64,000 nt of DNA from CAYNWT01 sp964485095 (GCA_964485095.1 CAZAIB010000018.1:1-64000), one strand, 5' to 3'. Numbered from the stretch's first letter, positions 54,368-63,191 are shown. The notes: generated by a model not told the origin, from the letters alone. A program made the numbers and translations.

Positions 54368-55927
54368 ATGACGGACAAGCAGCCTACCTTGGATCTTGGT
54401 GATCTGGCCGAACAAACACTCGGCGAGTTCAAGCTGCTACGGCGATTGGGCCGCGGTGGGATGGCGGAAGTTTACCTCGCCGAACAGACTTCTTTGTCGC
54501 GGTTCGTGGCAGTCAAGATACTGCTTCCCGAGATGCTCAAGGACGCCGACGGCGTGCCGTTGAAACGGTTCGAACAGGAAGCTCGAACGGCTGGTTCAAT
54601 CAATCACGCCAACATCGTTCAGGTTTACACTATTGGTGAACAGAACGGACTGCACTACATCGTGCAGGAATTCGTCGAAGGTATGAACCTAAGTGAATTC
54701 GTGAAACGTAACGGACCTCCGGACGCGGAGACCGGGCTGCGAATCATGGAACACGTTGCCACCGCACTGAAGGTGGCCGGTCAGGCAGGGATTGTCCATC
54801 GTGACATCAAGCCTGAAAACATCATGCTCACGCAGGATGACTCCAACGACACATCGGTCGTCACAGCCAAAGTCGCCGACTTCGGTCTCGCCCAACTGGC
54901 TCAAACTTCAGAAGCTCTGAACCTGACACAGCGTGGAACCACAATGGGGACTCCGCTGTACATGAGCCCCGAACAGATCAACGGGCAAAAGCTGGACGAA
55001 CGCAGTGACCTCTATTCGTTCGGCGTGACGTGCTATCACATGTTCGCCGGCCGCGCGCCGTTTCGAGGCGAAACGGCAATGGCCGTGGCGGCCCAGCATC
55101 TGCAGGATGATGCCGAACCACTTGCAGAACGGCGGCCCGACTTGCCGAAAGCCGTCTGTGGTCTCATCGACCGGATGATGAATAAGGAGCCGGCCGATCG
55201 GTTCCCTGATGCAAACACTCTGCTGGAAGCCGTCCTGAAAGCGAAGTCGGCAACAGCCGATGGGCAGATTGACATGTCGTTGTCAGCTTTGGGAATTCCA
55301 TCGATTCCAAGCAAGGCTGCTGCCAGACGATCAGGCAGGAACCAACTGCTGGCGTTTGTTCTCACTTGCCTGTCAGTCGGCGGTGTTGCGGCGCTCATCG
55401 GATACGTTACCAGACCCACCGATCCATTTAGCGTCAAACCTGCAGCGAACAGTTCCAACACGCAGAAAACCATAGAAGACGTGATGAGCTTCGCACTGGT
55501 TAATCCCGAAAGCCGAGCCGCATGGCGCGCGGTGATTGAACACCCTTCTGACGCGCCGCTGGAAGGTGGTTGGGCTCGAATTCACCTGGGACGGCTGTAC
55601 CTGGAAACAGAACGCTACGACCGAGCACGTGAGCTGTTCTCGCAGGTCAAAAGCACCAACCAGGAATCTTTCTTGAAGCAACAGGGCCAGATCGGCTTGG
55701 CAGCCATCGCCTTCAAGAAGGGGCAGAAGGAACAGGCTTGGACCATGGTCGAAGATATGTCGAGGGACGAACTTGCCAACACGGCAATGTATGAAGAGTA
55801 CAACGCAATTCGCCAGTGGGATCAGGAACGACGGCGGCAGGCCCGTCGCGAAGCCAACGCGGAAGCAACGTCCGCTGGTGAAGACGCAGCCCCGATACGT
55901 AAAGACCCGCCACCAAATGACAATTAG
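54368..55927 (+). CDS. transmembrane serine/threonine protein kinase with C-terminal TPR-like region
   Basis: A 519-residue Hanks-type kinase. The catalytic domain (about 20-290) has the glycine loop LGRGGMAEVYLA (27-38), the VAIK-type lysine K50, catalytic HRDIKPENIM with D146, DFGLAQ with D171, and GTPLYMSPEQING (P+1 loop and APE-like region). A single membrane helix lies near 328-348 (LLAFVLTCLSVGGVAALIGYV). The outer ~170 residues are helical and TPR-like. The ATG at 54368 begins MTDKQPTLDLG; the upstream frame from 54230 is not kinase-like. It is divergent from the FHA-like gene, so a functional link is plausible but not shown. Confidence 0.92.
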   Translation: MTDKQPTLDLGDLAEQTLGEFKLLRRLGRGGMAEVYLAEQTSLSRFVAVKILLPEMLKDADGVPLKRFEQEARTAGSINHANIVQVYTIGEQNGLHYIVQEFVEGMNLSEFVKRNGPPDAETGLRIMEHVATALKVAGQAGIVHRDIKPENIMLTQDDSNDTSVVTAKVADFGLAQLAQTSEALNLTQRGTTMGTPLYMSPEQINGQKLDERSDLYSFGVTCYHMFAGRAPFRGETAMAVAAQHLQDDAEPLAERRPDLPKAVCGLIDRMMNKEPADRFPDANTLLEAVLKAKSATADGQIDMSLSALGIPSIPSKAAARRSGRNQLLAFVLTCLSVGGVAALIGYVTRPTDPFSVKPAANSSNTQKTIEDVMSFALVNPESRAAWRAVIEHPSDAPLEGGWARIHLGRLYLETERYDRARELFSQVKSTNQESFLKQQGQIGLAAIAFKKGQKEQAWTMVEDMSRDELANTAMYEEYNAIRQWDQERRRQARREANAEATSAGEDAAPIRKDPPPNDN

Positions 55928-56031
55928 CATCCGGCCTCAATCGCCGTCACCGGGCAAACTTGCGAACAAGGTGGAATAAGCCGATCCTTCGACGACTCAT
56001 AGCTCCCACAGACTCTTTGGGAGACCCGACA

Positions 56032-56823
56032 GTGCGGGCCAAAACCACCTCAACGATCATCGCCTGCCTTCTGTTACTACTGGTAACAGGTTGCCCGCAA
56101 AAGACGCCGCCAACGACAAAGACCGGGGGCAGCACGAGACCAAAGCTTGCGGAGAACTCACGACCGGCGCTCAACAGCAACGCCATTCGCCTGCCGATCA
56201 AACCACACTGGCAGCTAAAACACTCACCGAAGTTTGACAGGGTCTACTTCGGAGATCCCGGTGACGTGTACTACACCAAACTTCATCGCAGCGCTTTTGC
56301 CATCGCGGACCTAAGCGACATCGACGCCCTGCGGAACCACTACCGCCGCCTGACGAAAAGCGAAAATGGCGGCATCATTAGTGTCGAGACAGTGCAGGTT
56401 CAGGGGTTGAACGGTGTTGTTTGTTACTCGAAACAAATTGTTCCCAACATCCGCGGCTATCGCTATGTCGCTCGTTGCGTGATTCCCTGTGGAGAGCAGT
56501 GGTTCGAAATTCGAATGGATGCGATCAGCATGAGCGTGGCGACTGGAGGGCGTGAAACCGCCGCGACTCTGCGAATGGGAAAGAATCTTGAATTCGAAGA
56601 CATCCCAGAAGACGCGCCCGGCGGCAAGGAAGGAGGGGAACGCATCAAGGGCTTTTTCAAAGACCCATACGATTCCGAGTTCGATTCGACCGCAATGAAC
56701 TCGCTGGCGGACGACAAAGAACTGGACACTGCCTTTCCAAACCATCCGCTAAGTCGAATTCGGAAGCGGTTCCCAACCCTATTGGACGAACTGCAGATCG
56801 ACTCGTCGATCAAGAACCAGTAA
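56032..56823 (+). CDS. predicted lipoprotein, unknown function
   Basis: A protein of about 263 residues. The N terminus VRAKTTSTIIACLLLLLVTG is followed by a lipobox cysteine (LVTGC), so it is predicted to be lipidated. A Pro/Thr-rich linker follows and then a domain rich in beta-strand and Arg/Tyr residues (about 50-250). I recognise no family. Start is GTG at 56032 with GGGAGA about 11 bases upstream; an in-frame TTG at 55960 would put 24 basic residues before the signal. It lies 104 bases after the kinase and 44 bases before the convergent mrdA stop. Confidence 0.72.
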   Translation: MRAKTTSTIIACLLLLLVTGCPQKTPPTTKTGGSTRPKLAENSRPALNSNAIRLPIKPHWQLKHSPKFDRVYFGDPGDVYYTKLHRSAFAIADLSDIDALRNHYRRLTKSENGGIISVETVQVQGLNGVVCYSKQIVPNIRGYRYVARCVIPCGEQWFEIRMDAISMSVATGGRETAATLRMGKNLEFEDIPEDAPGGKEGGERIKGFFKDPYDSEFDSTAMNSLADDKELDTAFPNHPLSRIRKRFPTLLDELQIDSSIKNQ

Positions 56824-56867
56824 CGTCCCTTCGACAGAGACGTCGCCCAATGTCTGGGCCAGTGTGA

Positions 56868-59063
56868 TCACCGACGAGCCTGACTCAACTGCTGCTGATC
56901 CAACTGTTGCGCCTGTAGCAGCCCATGATTCAGCATCGCTTCAACCAGCTTTCGCGCGACCGGGCCGGCGGCTGATCCACCCGATCCTCCGTGTTCTAAC
57001 ATCACAACGAACGCGAAACGTGGCCGGTCGGCCGGTACGTAGCCGGCAAACCACGCGTGGTCCGGCTTTCCACCGCCAACTTCGGCGGTCCCCGTCTTGC
57101 CCGCGATCGCAACCGCATCAAGTCGAACACTCTTGTAGCCGGTTCCGCCCATGTCATTGACGGCGCTGAAAAGTCCATGCCGAATTTCGGCGATGGAAGC
57201 ATCCGTTAATCCGGGAATGCGTCGTCGCGGCTTTCGCGTCCAACTGTATTCTGTTGTCCGCAAGTGTGTGGCCGAGTTACTCGCAATTTTGGCGTCGTCC
57301 GCCACGCGTGGCGTCAGCAGGTAGCCACCGTTCGCAATCGCGGCCATCATCCGGACCACCTGAAACGGAGTGACAGTCAGTCGTGACTGACCGATCGCCA
57401 GCCCCAACGTGTCGCCAGGGTACCACCGAGTGTTGGTTCGCGGCTTGCCGTTTGATGTTTTGGCCGGAGACGGAACCTGACCGCTGCGTTCAAACGGCAA
57501 ATCGATTCCCGTCGGCTGCCCAAACCCAAATCGGTCGGCCCATTGCACAAACGGCTCCGGCCCCATGCTGCGCGCGGCCTGGAAGAAGTAGACGTTGCAC
57601 GACTGAGCCAACGCGCTGCGAAGTGTCACCTGGTTGTGGCCGGTTCCGAAGTGCCGGAAGATGTAGCAGCGGTGCCTGTCCGGTCGATCAAGGTAGCCCT
57701 GACAGAATCGATGCTCGGCCGGATTGATGTCAGAACTCTCCAACATCGCCGCTGCTGACAGCACCTTGAACACCGAACCCGGCGGAACCGTCATCTGCGT
57801 CGCTCGCGGGAACAAAGGGTGACGTGGGTCAGTAATCGTGGCGTTCCAGGTGTCGCCACTGGGACGGATCATCTGGTTCACATCGAACCGCGGCGCGTTG
57901 GCGACGGTCAGTACATCTCCCGAATGTGTATCGAGAACCAAAATGCAGCCGCCCGGTGGTGTCGGAGACGCGGCCGTTTCACCAGCGGCGGCCGGTTGCG
58001 TTCGCAAAGCCTGATCCAATAGAGACTCTGCAGATCGCTGCAGCGCCGAATCGATCGTGAGCGTCACGTCCTGGCCTCTGACCGGTTGCCTGACAATCTC
58101 AGTGCGGATGACTTCACCACGCCGATTGAACGTCAGCTTCCGCCGTCCATCGATACCTCGCAAGCGGCCATCGTACGAACGTTCGATCCCCGATCGTCCA
58201 ACTCGGTGCGGTGTTTCAGAATCCATGTCCCGAGATCGGCTGCCCACCAAATGAGCCGCCAACGTTTTTTGCGGGTACACACGGGCCGTCACTTCATGCA
58301 CCTGCAACCCCGGATAAAGTTCAGGATGCGCTCGAATGTCGGCCGCAACTTCCAGCGAGACGTTGGTCACGATTGGATGGTAGTCCAGTTCTTCCTGCAC
58401 GATGATCGGAGCCAGCGAACGGCGTCTTGGGGGCGACGTTATTTCTTGCTTCGCGCGTTTCAGCAGGCCCGACAGACCCGGTTCGGCTGATGGAGGAACC
58501 GCCCGCAGTTCGCGTTCGTCTCGCCGGCGATTCACTGACGCGGCGATTTTTTGCACGCGCTTCTGAATGTCCATGCGGCGCTGAAGCAACTGTGGCTGAC
58601 TGACCCGCGAAACAACGGACAACCGCTGCCACATCTCGTCACGGCGCTGAAGTACCGTGTTCTTTGCGGCTTCAACGCGTTCCTTAGTACGCCGCTGACC
58701 GCGTGGGATCTCGGCTCGGGCTTTTTGGGTCAACCAGTTCTCGCTGGGTGTTGTCTGGAGCCAGCGGTAGTGCACTTCGACGTTGTATCGAGCCACGTCG
58801 GCCGCCAACACGGTTTCGTCCGTCAAGATGCGGCCATCCTGTCCAGGAATCACTTCGAATTCGACCCGCGTCTGATTGAACGCAGACAAGTACTCGTCGC
58901 GCAGGTTCGTTTGGATCCACGCCAGCCGAGCGCCAATGATCAGGAAACACACCGCGAACAAAACAAAGATTGCAGTGAGTCGCCGATTCCAATCAATCGA
59001 CTCGTCCGGCGTTTCTTTTGAGGCGCGGTTCCGCTGATAGCTTGGCAGGAGTCGGTTTTGCAT
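56868..59063 (-). CDS. penicillin-binding protein 2 (elongation transpeptidase)
   Basis: A 731-residue PBP2/MrdA that cross-links peptidoglycan during cell elongation. One N-terminal membrane helix (LTAIFVLFAVCFLIIGARLAW, about 28-48) precedes the dimerisation domain and the transpeptidase domain. Catalytic motifs are SVFK (S430, K433), SCN (S488, N490) and KTGT (K656). The region between the helix and the dimerisation domain is unusually long and Arg/Gln-rich (about 95-205), so the protein is larger than most PBP2s. I chose ATG at 59063 since the longer frame adds Gly/Arg-rich sequence overlapping mreD. It follows mreD by 14 bases in the mre cluster. Confidence 0.94.
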   Translation of the reverse strand: MQNRLLPSYQRNRASKETPDESIDWNRRLTAIFVLFAVCFLIIGARLAWIQTNLRDEYLSAFNQTRVEFEVIPGQDGRILTDETVLAADVARYNVEVHYRWLQTTPSENWLTQKARAEIPRGQRRTKERVEAAKNTVLQRRDEMWQRLSVVSRVSQPQLLQRRMDIQKRVQKIAASVNRRRDERELRAVPPSAEPGLSGLLKRAKQEITSPPRRRSLAPIIVQEELDYHPIVTNVSLEVAADIRAHPELYPGLQVHEVTARVYPQKTLAAHLVGSRSRDMDSETPHRVGRSGIERSYDGRLRGIDGRRKLTFNRRGEVIRTEIVRQPVRGQDVTLTIDSALQRSAESLLDQALRTQPAAAGETAASPTPPGGCILVLDTHSGDVLTVANAPRFDVNQMIRPSGDTWNATITDPRHPLFPRATQMTVPPGSVFKVLSAAAMLESSDINPAEHRFCQGYLDRPDRHRCYIFRHFGTGHNQVTLRSALAQSCNVYFFQAARSMGPEPFVQWADRFGFGQPTGIDLPFERSGQVPSPAKTSNGKPRTNTRWYPGDTLGLAIGQSRLTVTPFQVVRMMAAIANGGYLLTPRVADDAKIASNSATHLRTTEYSWTRKPRRRIPGLTDASIAEIRHGLFSAVNDMGGTGYKSVRLDAVAIAGKTGTAEVGGGKPDHAWFAGYVPADRPRFAFVVMLEHGGSGGSAAGPVARKLVEAMLNHGLLQAQQLDQQQLSQARR

Positions 59064-59077
59064 GCGTGGTCTCCTCG

Positions 59078-59617
59078 CTAATTCACCGAGAGACCAACGG
59101 GGGTTCCCATCGCTCCGCCGCTTGTCGTTGGGTTGCGGAACCGCCGAACCAGCCACAACACCGCGCGGAAGCTGGCAACAATCAGAACCGTAGCCAGCCA
59201 TGTGGTCGCAACCGTCATCACGACGGCCGACCAATCCGGCTGAAGCGGAACGACACGCAATCGAACCACTGTGACGGCCACCGACGCGATCGCAAGAAAG
59301 CATAGTCCGCCAACACACAACACATGGACCTGGCGTTCGTGAAGCCGAGCGATCAGAGTTCTCACTACAAACCCGGCGACAACATAAATGACCGCGTGCG
59401 TGCCCAGCAGTGTTTCAGTACCGATCGTGTCTGTGACTAGTCCGAGGACCAACAGCCAGACAACCGCAGGTTCGAACCGTTGCGTGAGCAAAACAACTGC
59501 GGCCAGAACACCCAACGTGTCCACAGGCAGCGAATCAATGAACGACGAATTGCCGGCGGCCGTCGTTTCCACAATCGCGGCAAGGTAAGTCAGTAGTGCA
59601 AGTAGCAGGTGTTTCAT
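59078..59617 (-). CDS. rod shape-determining protein MreD
   Basis: A 179-residue inner-membrane protein with about five hydrophobic helices, placed between mreC and mrdA as in classical mre clusters. Sequence identity across MreD is low, so the call rests on context, size and topology; the LGLVTDTIGTETLLGTHAVI segment resembles the family's DxxxxxxxGxxxL pattern. Its ATG overlaps the mreC stop by 4 bases (ATGA). Confidence 0.85.
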   Translation of the reverse strand: MKHLLLALLTYLAAIVETTAAGNSSFIDSLPVDTLGVLAAVVLLTQRFEPAVVWLLVLGLVTDTIGTETLLGTHAVIYVVAGFVVRTLIARLHERQVHVLCVGGLCFLAIASVAVTVVRLRVVPLQPDWSAVVMTVATTWLATVLIVASFRAVLWLVRRFRNPTTSGGAMGTPVGLSVN

Positions 59618-60558
59618 TGACCAAGCACCCGTGTCGAACTCATGTTCTCGCGCAGGACTGCGACTTCGCGGATCTCATCGACATCAAAGTTTGGTTTCAC
59701 CACAATTGACCAGCGCTGACCCGCTTCCAGTTTCGCTTCGATCACGCGGCCATAATACATTGGTGTCGGGAACAAGGCCGAACGACCGCCGGTGTAGACC
59801 GCGTCACCAACGCTCACCGGTTCGGTATACGGAACGCCGGTCAATTCGCAGGTCCCGTTACCGCGACCTTTGAGAATCGCTTCGGCGCCAAACTGAGCAC
59901 CGCTGGCCGTTTCACGCAACAACTGCGCGCGGGCGGAGTACTTTGGGTCGGTCGTCAAACGCACCGCACAGGTCCTGCGGCCGGCTCGAGTAATCCGTCC
60001 CAGCACGCATCGACCGGCGTAAACCGGTTGGCCTGGTTGGATGCCGGAATCGGTTCCCTGATCAAGAACCGGATCTGCGCCGTAAACAACAAACGCTTCT
60101 TCCGTCGCGCCATTAGATGCCCCAAGATCCAACAACAACGCCGGTGTTCCTGACAGATCGCGTTCCCGCCCAAGCACGCGTGCGCTTAGCATTTCCCACA
60201 CCATCAACCGAGACGAAGGACTCGCGATAAACGGTGCGACGCCCGTACTTTGAACCAACTTAAGTTCTTCCCGAAGCCGCGCTTCGCGTAGCCGTTCTTG
60301 TCGAAGCTGCAGTTCCAATTCCCGCACCCGACGAACCAGTTCCGGCGACTCAGCCGAACCGCCCACCCGCGGTTCCGAGTCCGCCGAACCAGCTGCAAAC
60401 AGCGGCCGCACCATTGTCTGGCCCGGCCGCAACGCATCATTCGCAGTCGCGCGAATGGCTGACTGAATCGGAACCGGCAACAGCATGCACGCCACAGCAA
60501 CCAGGCCGCAGCCCAGCGCCGTTCTCCACGCCATTTTTTCCGATCCGTCCGAACTCAT
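59614..60558 (-). CDS. rod shape-determining protein MreC
   Basis: A 314-residue protein. One N-terminal membrane helix (LGCGLVAVACMLLPVPI, about 15-31) precedes a short coiled coil (about 68-100, VRRVRELELQLRQERLREAR) and the two beta-barrel domains with VYGADPVLDQGTDSGIQPGQ, GRITRAGRRTCAVRLTTD and LTGVPYTEPVSVGDAVYTGG. It links MreB to periplasmic cell-wall enzymes. It lies 103 bases after mreB, a gap that carries copy C of the hairpin repeat, and overlaps mreD by 4 bases. Confidence 0.92.
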   Translation of the reverse strand: MSSDGSEKMAWRTALGCGLVAVACMLLPVPIQSAIRATANDALRPGQTMVRPLFAAGSADSEPRVGGSAESPELVRRVRELELQLRQERLREARLREELKLVQSTGVAPFIASPSSRLMVWEMLSARVLGRERDLSGTPALLLDLGASNGATEEAFVVYGADPVLDQGTDSGIQPGQPVYAGRCVLGRITRAGRRTCAVRLTTDPKYSARAQLLRETASGAQFGAEAILKGRGNGTCELTGVPYTEPVSVGDAVYTGGRSALFPTPMYYGRVIEAKLEAGQRWSIVVKPNFDVDEIREVAVLRENMSSTRVLGQ

Positions 60559-60632
60559 CCCATCCCACTAATCAAAAAGCCAATCCAAACACCCATCCGG
60601 GTAGGCAAGCACCAACCCCAGTGCCTCCACCA

Positions 60633-60660
60633 ACCGGATACCGATGCAACAGAATGTTGC
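60633..60660 (-). repeat. stop-codon-linked hairpin repeat, copy C
   Basis: One base after the TAG of mreB on the minus strand, GCAACA and TGTTGC form a 6-bp stem around TTC. The same 13-nt tail ATCGGTATCCGGT follows, then a G-rich stretch. Relative to copy B one arm base changes (G to A) with the matching change on the other arm (C to T). It is inside the mreB-mreC gap. Confidence 0.8.
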
Positions 60661-60661
60661 C

Positions 60662-61708
60662 CTAGAAGTCGCTTTGGCCGTCGTCGAGTCCTTCCTGCCA
60701 TTGTGCGAGGTGGTCCAGGCAAATCATGACGCCGCGTGTCACGGTTCGCCGAGGGTCATCTGAAATTACGATCGGAATGCCCAGTTGTTCGCGGAGGTAC
60801 TGGTCGATGCCGCGAAGCAGAGCGCCGCCGCCGGCCATGACTAGTCCCGTATCGGCAAGGTCGGATACTAGTTCTGGCTGGCACTGTTCGATGACCGATC
60901 GCACCGCTTTGAGAATGCTCTCCAGCGGCCCCGCGAGAGCTTCACGGATTTGTTCGCTTGTTATCAACGCCTTGCGAGGGATCCCGCTAATCGTGTCCAG
61001 GCCGCTTACGCGACCGGTGAGTTCTTCGTCCAACGGATACGCGCTGCCGATTTCGATTTTGAGTTGTTCGGCAGTTTGGATCCCGATGCGCAGTGAGAAC
61101 GCATCGTGCATGTAATCGACGATGGCCTGATCCATCGCGTCACCGGCTACGCGAATTGACTTGCTGACGACGATATCGCCAAGGCTTAGAATCGCGACCT
61201 CAGTGGTTCCTCCACCGATATCACAAATCATGCTGGCCAGCGGTTCCGAAATCGGTAGCCCCGCCCCAATGCCGGCGGCTCGTGATTCTTCAATCAGAAA
61301 CACTTTGCCAGCTCCTGCGCGCTCAGCACTGTTAAACACTGCGCGTTTTTCGACCGGGGTAATTCCACCGGGCACGGCGATAATGACTCGCGGTTTGCCC
61401 AGCCCTTTGGGAACCGCTTTGCGGATGAAGTATCGCAGCATCTCTTCGCACAGCGCGAAGTCTGTGATGACTCCGTCGCGAAGTGGCCGGACTGCCGTGA
61501 TGGAATCCGGCGTGCGGCCCAGCATTTGTCGAGCCAGCTTGCCGACCGCGGTTCCTCGACCAAGCACGCGTCTGGAGCCACGTTCGAGCGCAACGACAGA
61601 CGGTTCATCAACCATGATCCCTTCGCGCGGAACGCCGATAAGGGTGTTCGCGGTTCCAAGATCAATGGCCAGATCGGGGCTTAGGCGTTGACGCAGCCAG
61701 TCCAGCAT
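60662..61708 (-). CDS. rod shape-determining protein MreB (actin homologue)
   Basis: A 348-residue actin-fold ATPase. It shows the phosphate-1 segment AIDLGTANTLIG (about 15-26), FNSAERAGAGKVFLIEESRA (about 126-145), the phosphate-2 loop MICDIGGGTTEVAIL (about 160-174) and the adenosine-binding GLVMAGGGALLRGIDQYL (about 288-305). It positions the elongation machinery along the inner membrane. It is first of the mreB-mreC-mreD-mrdA run. A perfect palindrome lies 43 bases upstream (61751-61768), and copy C of the repeat follows its stop. Confidence 0.96.
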   Translation of the reverse strand: MLDWLRQRLSPDLAIDLGTANTLIGVPREGIMVDEPSVVALERGSRRVLGRGTAVGKLARQMLGRTPDSITAVRPLRDGVITDFALCEEMLRYFIRKAVPKGLGKPRVIIAVPGGITPVEKRAVFNSAERAGAGKVFLIEESRAAGIGAGLPISEPLASMICDIGGGTTEVAILSLGDIVVSKSIRVAGDAMDQAIVDYMHDAFSLRIGIQTAEQLKIEIGSAYPLDEELTGRVSGLDTISGIPRKALITSEQIREALAGPLESILKAVRSVIEQCQPELVSDLADTGLVMAGGGALLRGIDQYLREQLGIPIVISDDPRRTVTRGVMICLDHLAQWQEGLDDGQSDF

Positions 61709-61750
61709 CCGTGCGGGGTTTCGTCAGGAAGGAAGTCACCGCGATCCACC

Positions 61751-61768
61751 CGGCTTATCCATAAGCCG
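61751..61768. promoter_or_regulatory. perfect palindrome upstream of mreB
   Basis: CGGCTTAT (61751-61758) and ATAAGCCG (61761-61768) are exact reverse complements around CC. It lies 43 bases before the mreB start, in a place where a regulator could bind or a leader hairpin could form. The rest of the 188-base gap upstream of mreB shows no open frame. Confidence 0.45.
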
Positions 61769-61896
61769 ACGCGCTCAGATGACAGAGCGCACGAACCGCG
61801 CGAGGCATGGTGTTTTAGCCCGGAATCGGCAAATCCTGCAACACACGATCGCGATGGCAGACAGGGAAAAAGGGGTATAGCGGCGAAGAGAGGTGG

Positions 61897-62100
61897 TCAG
61901 CGCATGACGCCAAACAGCTTGAAGACCCCCATTATCACCATAATGGCCGCTACTAGGCACAGGTTCTTTCCATGCTTTTGTAGATTCGCAGCTCGCTCAT
62001 CCTCAGTCTTACCCATCGGAATAACTCCCATTCCGAACAGGGCCGTGAGCCCGGCCACAACCAAGTAGATGCCACCGTTTATGAGGTCAGCGGTTTGCAC
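61897..62100 (-). CDS. small two-helix membrane protein
   Basis: A 67-residue protein with two hydrophobic helices (about 9-28 and 46-66) separated by a charged loop (MGKTEDERAANLQKHGKN). It starts with GTG at 62100, with ATAGGACC upstream as a possible ribosome binding site. It lies on the same strand between the 46-residue gene and mreB, so it could belong to the elongation cluster. The function is unknown. Confidence 0.7.
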   Translation of the reverse strand: MQTADLINGGIYLVVAGLTALFGMGVIPMGKTEDERAANLQKHGKNLCLVAAIMVIMGVFKLFGVMR

Positions 62101-62167
62101 TGTGCGGTCCTATGGGTAAGGAAGGAACCTCAGTGGAAGAAGGAAGATCCGTACCAACCAACCAAGA

Positions 62168-62308
62168 CTAACCAGCTGCAACTTGCCAGCCGTAACCGTC
62201 CAGTGCGAACCAGAGGAACAGCACAGCGGTCAGCATCGAAGCAGCCCCAATGAACAGGAGTGCTGTGTAGATGTCCGGAGTCGGAGTTCTATAGCCTTGA
62301 TGTGACAT
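62168..62308 (-). CDS. 46-residue single-helix membrane protein
   Basis: A 46-residue protein reading MSHQGYRTPTPDIYTALLFI at its start, with one hydrophobic helix (about 15-37) and a short GYGWQVAAG tail. A strong ribosome binding site (AGGAGAGG) precedes the ATG at 62308. Its first 20 bases overlap the end of the upstream 293-residue coiled-coil gene out of frame, so its translation is probably coupled to that gene. It is too short for most gene finders; the site, the overlap and the clean helix support it. The function is unknown. Confidence 0.72.
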   Translation of the reverse strand: MSHQGYRTPTPDIYTALLFIGAASMLTAVLFLWFALDGYGWQVAAG

Positions 62309-63170
62309 TGTCGCCTCTCCTAATTGTGCCGTTCCGTAGTCGCTCGTCGACGGTCCCTACGGCACCATCGCTGGTTACTTCTCGCAGAATGATGTCTGCC
62401 ACAAACTTCTTGCCACGATAGATGTGCAGTCGGTTACCGACTTCAACAGCATCGTCCTGACCGACCGAAACCGAGACGTACTCGATTCGTCCGTTCTTCT
62501 TTGAACTCAAAACCACGCCATCGATCAGTTCGATAGGCTCGCGTCCCTCGGCGACCAACTCGCCGTTCGGATCGACTTTGGCACGTGGGTCCAGCCCATT
62601 CAGGCGAATGATGGCAGACAAACGCGCGATTGTGGATTGATCGACCTTATCTTTGCCGACCGCGGCGGCCATTTGTCGAGTGAGTTCAAGAACCCTGTCG
62701 TCTTTGATTCGTCCCTCGGAAACTAATGTGTCAACCTGGCTTCGCAGCTTGCGGACTTCGTCGCGAAGTGCGTTGGCTTCGGCAACTCGAGCAGCCGCTT
62801 CGTCAGAAGCCACTTTGGTTTCCGCCTGGGCCACATCGCGTTCGGTTCGAATCTTGGCCACCTGACCTGGGTCACCACCTTCGGTACCCTGAAGCTCGTC
62901 GAGCCTGGTCTTGGTGTTGTTGTACTGAGCCTGGTAGGTCTGGCTTTCCTCGCGGATCGCCTTAATTTCAGACCTGTGCTCTTCAAGAAGCTGAGTACGC
63001 TTGTTCTGTGAGTCATTCAGACTCTTCCGCGCAACGTCCAGAGACTGGGCTGTCTCACCGGCGAGCTGCTTCCAGTTGTTTCCGGTTTGGTACACGGCAG
63101 CAGCAAATGCCATGAACATAATTGAAAGGAACAACTGCAGTATGATTAGCAGCTTGCTGACCTGATTCAT
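62289..63170 (-). CDS. membrane-anchored coiled-coil protein with C-terminal beta domain (MreC-like architecture)
   Basis: A 293-residue protein. One N-terminal helix (about 6-27, LLIILQLFLSIMFMAFAAAVY) precedes a coiled coil (about 30-185, rich in Glu/Arg/Ala) and a beta-rich domain (about 195-293, ending IRRGDNVTSRL). This order of helix, coiled coil and beta domain is the same as in MreC, although I see no sequence identity. It lies on the mre strand, overlaps the 46-residue gene by 20 bases, and follows the 216-residue coiled-coil gene by 21 bases. A periplasmic scaffold role near the elongasome is an inference from architecture and place. Confidence 0.75.
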   Translation of the reverse strand: MNQVSKLLIILQLFLSIMFMAFAAAVYQTGNNWKQLAGETAQSLDVARKSLNDSQNKRTQLLEEHRSEIKAIREESQTYQAQYNNTKTRLDELQGTEGGDPGQVAKIRTERDVAQAETKVASDEAAARVAEANALRDEVRKLRSQVDTLVSEGRIKDDRVLELTRQMAAAVGKDKVDQSTIARLSAIIRLNGLDPRAKVDPNGELVAEGREPIELIDGVVLSSKKNGRIEYVSVSVGQDDAVEVGNRLHIYRGKKFVADIILREVTSDGAVGTVDERLRNGTIRRGDNVTSRL

Positions 63171-63191
63171 GCTGTACTCCGCAAGAGTTGG

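Noticed and set aside
56823..56861. Terminator-like hairpins between the lipoprotein and mrdA
   Set aside because: The stems are short (5 bp), with long loops in one case, and there is no T run on either side.
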